Source: Gigantopelta aegis (Eukaryota > Mollusca > Gastropoda > Neomphalida > Peltospiridae). From it: 64,000 bases of DNA. The notes beneath the pieces are model-generated. The model did no database searches and was not told where the DNA came from. It saw nothing but the letters and a program-made list of their open reading frames with translations. Position numbers and translations under genes: made by a program. Of this stretch, positions 60,181 to 64,000 are shown piece after piece. The stretch's first letter is position 1; every line of letters begins with the position of its first letter. The stretch is taken from positions 76,015,679 through 76,079,678 of the forward strand of contig NC_054702.1 of assembly GCF_016097555.1 (NCBI RefSeq), read 5' to 3'.

Positions 60181-62600
60181 GTTGATCAGAGTGATTTATA
60201 TTACCAGCCTCAGTGGTGTAGTGGTTAAGCCATTGGAGGAGATGGTTCGCACCCAGAGTGAGTTTAACGACTCGATGGGTACTCAACGACTCAATTGTTG
60301 ATCAGAGTGATTTATATTACCAGCCTCAGTGGTGTAGTGGTTAAGCCATTGGAGGAGATGGTTCGCACCCAGAGTGAGTTTAACGACTCGATGGGTACTC
60401 AACGACTGAATTGTTGATCAGAGTGATTTATATTACCAGCCTCAGTGGTGTAGTGGTTAAGCCATTGGAGGGGATGGTTCGCACCCAGAGTGAGTTTAAC
60501 GACTCAATGGGTACTCAACGACTGAATTGTTGATCAGAGTGATTTATATTACCAGCCTCAGTGGTGTAGTGGTTAAGCCATTGGAGGAGATGGTTCGCAC
60601 CCAGAGTGAGTTTAACGACTCGATGGGTACTCAACGACTCAATTGTTGATCAGAGTGATTTATATTACCAGCCTCAGTGGTGTAGTGGTTAAGCCATTGG
60701 AGGAGATGGTTCGCACCCAGAGTGAGTTTAACGACTCGATGGGTACTCAACGACTGAATTGTTGATCAGAGTGATTTATATTACCAGCCTCAGTGGTGTA
60801 GTGGTTAAGCCATTGGAGGGGATGGTTCGCACCCAGAGTGAGTTTAACGACTCAATGGGTACTCAACGACTGAATTGTTGATCAGAGTGATTTATATTAC
60901 CAGCCTCAGTGGTGTAGTGGTTAAGCCATTGGAGGAGATGGTTCGCACCCAGAGTGAGTTTAACGACTCGATGGGTACTCAACGACTGAATTGTTGATCA
61001 GAGTGATTTATATTACCAGCCTCAGTGGTGTAGTGGTTAAGCCATTGGAGGAGATGGTTCGCACCCAGAGTGAGTTTAACGACTCGATGGGTACTCAACG
61101 ACTGAATTGTTGATCAGAGTGATTTATATTACCAGCCTCAGTGGTGTAGTGGTTAAGCCATTGGAGGAGATGGTTCGCACCCAGAGTGAGTTTAACGACT
61201 CGATGGGTACTCAACGACTGAATTGTTGATCAGAGTGATTTATATTACCAGCCTCAGTGGTGTAGTGGTTAAGCCATTGGAGGAGATGGTTCGCACCCAG
61301 AGTGAGTTTAACGACTCGATGGGTACTCAACGACTGAATTGTTGATCAGAGTGATTTATATTACCAGCCTCAGTGGTGTAGTGGTTAAGCCATTGGAGGG
61401 GATGGTTCGCACCCAGAGTGAGTTTAACGACTCAATGGGTACTCAACGACTGAATTGTTGATCAGAGTGATTTATATTACCAGCCTCAGTGGTGTAGTGG
61501 TTAAGCCATTGGAGGAGATGGTTCGCACCCAGAGTGAGTTTAACGACTCGATGGGTACTCAACGACTCAATTGTTGATCAGAGTGATTTATATTACCAGC
61601 CTCAGTGGTGTAGTGGTTAAGCCATTGGAGGAGATGGTTCGCACCCAGAGTGAGTTTAACGACTCAATGGGTACTCAACGACTGAATTGTTGATCAGAGT
61701 GATTTATATTACCAGCCTCAGTGGTGTAGTGGTTAAGCCATTGGAGGAGATGGTTCGCACCCAGAGTGAGTTTAACGACTCGATGGGTACTCAACGACTG
61801 AATTGTTGATCAGAGTGATTTATATTACCAGCCTCAGTGGTGTAGTGGTTAAGCCATTGGAGGAGATGGTTCGCACCCAGAGTGAGTTTAACGACTCGAT
61901 GGGTACTCAACGACTGAATTGTTGATCAGAGTGATTTATATTACCAGCCTCAGTGGTGTAGTGGTTAAGCCATTGGAGGAGATGGTTCGCACCCAGAGTG
62001 AGTTTAACGACTCGATGGGTACTCAACGACTGAATTGTTGATCAGAGTGATTTATATTACCAGCCTCAGTGGTGTAGTGGTTAAGCCATTGGAGGAGATG
62101 GTTCGCACCCAGAGTGAGTTTAACGACTCGATGGGTACTCAACGACTGAATTGTTGATCAGAGTGATTTATATTACCAGCCTCAGTGGTGTAGTGGTTAA
62201 GCCATTGGAGGAGATGGTTCGCACCCAGAGTGAGTTTAACGACTCGATGGGTACTCAACGACTGAATTGTTGATCAGAGTGATTTATATTACCAGCCTCA
62301 GTGGTGTAGTGGTTAAGCCATTGGAGGAGATGGTTCGCACCCAGAGTGAGTTTAACGACTCGATGGGTACTCAACGACTGAATTGTTGATCAGAGTGATT
62401 TATATTACCAGCCTCAGTGGTGTAGTGGTTAAGCCATTGGAGGAGATGGTTCGCACCCAGAGTGAGTTTAACGACTCAATGGGTACTCAACGACTCAATT
62501 GTTGATCAGAGTGATTTATATTACCAGCCTCAGTGGTGTAGTGGTTAAGCCATTGGAGGAGATGGTTCGCACCCAGAGTGAGTTTAACGACTCAATGGGT
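60181..62600 (+). repeat. Minisatellite of 116-bp units (21 copies) derived from a D SINE
   Basis: Units start with GTTGATCAGAGTG at exactly 116-bp steps from 60181 to 62501: 20 full units plus a last one that runs into the rest of the SINE. Each holds the SINE target flank (TGATTTATAT), the tRNA-like head (CCTCAGTGGTGTAGTGGTTA) and the start of the body. Only about three positions vary between units. Confidence 0.97.
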
Positions 62601-62762
62601 AGGTGTAAAGCCAATACACCAACTTCACTCTTGCTAACCACTGACAACTAACCGCTAATCTGTACCAGACAGACAATCCAATTAGCTGAGGTGTGTGCCC
62701 AGGACAGCATGCTTGAACCTTAATTGGATTATAAGCATGCAAATAAGGTGAAATGAAATGAA
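60202..62762 (+). repeat. SINE family D expanded by the 116-bp array
   Basis: After the last unit the normal D body and tail follow (GCCCAGGACAGCATGCTTG, TGAAATGAAATGAA). The target duplication TGATTTATAT is at 60192-60201 and 62763-62772. Confidence 0.9.
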
Positions 62763-62989
62763 TGATTTATATCATAGTGAAGTCAGAGTAGTTGGACTTT
62801 ATCACTTGACCAAAGCAAATGAAAACAAAAACAGAATATGTTTTATTTATATTTTGAATTTTTCCATCGGTATATTAAGTTTTAGCATGTATGTACTTTT
62901 TGGCAGAATAACTTGATTTGGTTGACCCAGATATATCGTGAAGAAATGCTTTAAAACAATAGTTCCTTGAGACAGGTGTTGTCATATTG

Positions 62990-63507
62990 AAAGAAAGAAA
63001 GAAATGTTTTATTTAACGATGCACTCAACACATTTTATTTACGGTTATATGGAAAGAAAGAAAGAAATGTTTTATTTAACGATGCACTCAACACATTTTA
63101 TTTACGGTTATATGGAAAGAAAGAAAGAAATGTTTTATTTAACGACGCACTCAACACATTTTATTTACGGTTATATGGCGTCAGACATATGGTTAAGGAC
63201 CACACAGATTTTTGAGAGGAAACCCACTGTCGCCACTACATGGGCTACTCTTCTGATTAGCAGCAAGGGATCTTTTATTTGCGCTTCCCACAGACAGGAT
63301 AGCACAAACCATGGCCTTTGTTGAACCAGTTATGGATCACTGGTCGGTGCAAGTGGTTTACACCTACCCATTGAGCCTTGCGGAGCACTCACTCAGGGTT
63401 TGGAGTCGGTATCTGGATTAAAAATCCCATGCCTCGACTGGGATCCGAACCTAGTATCTACCAGCCTGTAGACCGATGGCCTGCCACGACGCCACCATGG
63501 CCGGTCC
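62990..63507 (-). repeat. SINE, head 2 / tail A, with triplicated tail end
   Basis: GAAATGTTTTATTTAACGA through CGGTTATATGG occurs three times at about 60-bp spacing (63000, 63063, 63126) before the body continues to the head 2 complement (CATGGCCGG). Confidence 0.9.
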
Positions 63508-63825
63508 GGTTATATGGCATCAGACATATGGTTACGGACCACACAGATTTTGAGAGGAAATCCGCTGTCACCACTACATAGGCTACTTTTTCCAATTAGC
63601 AGCAAGGGGTCTTTTATTTGCGCTTCCCGCAGGCAGGATAGCACAAACCATGGCCATGGTCAGTGCAAGTGGTTTACACCTACCCATTGAGCCTTGCGGA
63701 GCACTCACTCAGGGTTTGGAGTCGGTATCTGGATTAAAAATCCCATGCCTCGACTGAGATCCGAACCCAGTACCTACCAGCCTGTAGACCGATGGCCTAA
63801 CCATGACGCCACCAAGGCCGGTACT
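63508..63825 (-). repeat. Second head 2 / tail A SINE unit, fused to the first
   Basis: Starts at GGTTATATGGCATCAGAC without its own tail end and runs to CACCAAGGCCGG. TCATATTG lies before the pair (62982-62989) and after it (63828-63835), so the dimer may have inserted as one piece. Confidence 0.85.
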
Positions 63826-63835
63826 TCTCATATTG

Positions 63836-64000
63836 TTATTTGTTATTGCTTCTAGCGGCAATAACAGTCTGCTTATATAATATGTACTTGCAGGGTTTTA
63901 CAGTTGATGTCATAGTGCTATAATACAGCAAAATTAGTTTGTAAGCACTTTATTGTTAAGAAAACAACTTTTTATTGTTGTTTTTTGTTGGGTTTTTTTT
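63836..64000. other. Right edge, AP5M1 intron
   Basis: T-rich end; no exon seen. Confidence 0.5.

Noticed and set aside
60181-62600. CRISPR-like array
   Set aside because: Units are contiguous 116-bp tandem repeats without unique spacers, in an animal genome, and derive from a SINE.
63004-63324. 106-codon open frame with repeated text
   Set aside because: It is translation of the SINE tail triplication.

Overview
The window looks like nuclear DNA of a gastropod mollusc. It is AT-rich, with compact exons separated by long introns, and it is crowded with tRNA-headed SINEs of the kind I associate with marine snails. Several of these resemble repeats I remember from deep-sea peltospirid snails such as Gigantopelta; that placement is inference from memory, not a search.

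Four conserved animal genes can be assembled exon by exon, with reading phase kept across nearly every junction. Left to right they are: PNP (purine nucleoside phosphorylase, +, 7420-18145); DPY30 (H3K4 methyltransferase core subunit, +, 23601-31442, first exon tentative); SELENON (selenoprotein N, -, 48524 down to 37319); and AP5M1 (AP-5 adaptor mu subunit, +, from 49207, 5' complete, running off the right edge after 59922). DPY30 and SELENON are tail to tail. SELENON and AP5M1 are head to head, only 682 bp apart. The genes serve unrelated pathways (purine salvage, chromatin, ER calcium/redox control, endosomal sorting), so nothing suggests an operon-like unit.

Two points in the host genes stand out. 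PNP carries Asp where the human enzyme has Asn243, the residue that sets 6-oxopurine preference, so the snail enzyme may accept adenosine. SELENON retains the whole selenocysteine apparatus: an in-frame TGA in an SCUG motif, a perfect 8-bp stem six bases after it (the Sec redefinition element), and a type II SECIS hairpin in the 3' UTR.

The rest is mostly mobile DNA. Several SINE families share a central domain but carry different tRNA-like heads and tails, many with clear target-site duplications. There are two near-identical 0.81-kb TTAA-flanked elements, one sitting inside a SINE whose own duplications survive. A 1.2-kb TTAA element and a Tc1-type transposon with an uninterrupted transposase lie in SELENON introns. 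There are also several MITE-like inverted-repeat elements, a LINE 3' fragment, and a 2.4-kb minisatellite of 116-bp units grown from the 5' part of a SINE inside an AP5M1 intron. Poly-C/G tracts and CT, GT, TA and ATT microsatellites are frequent.
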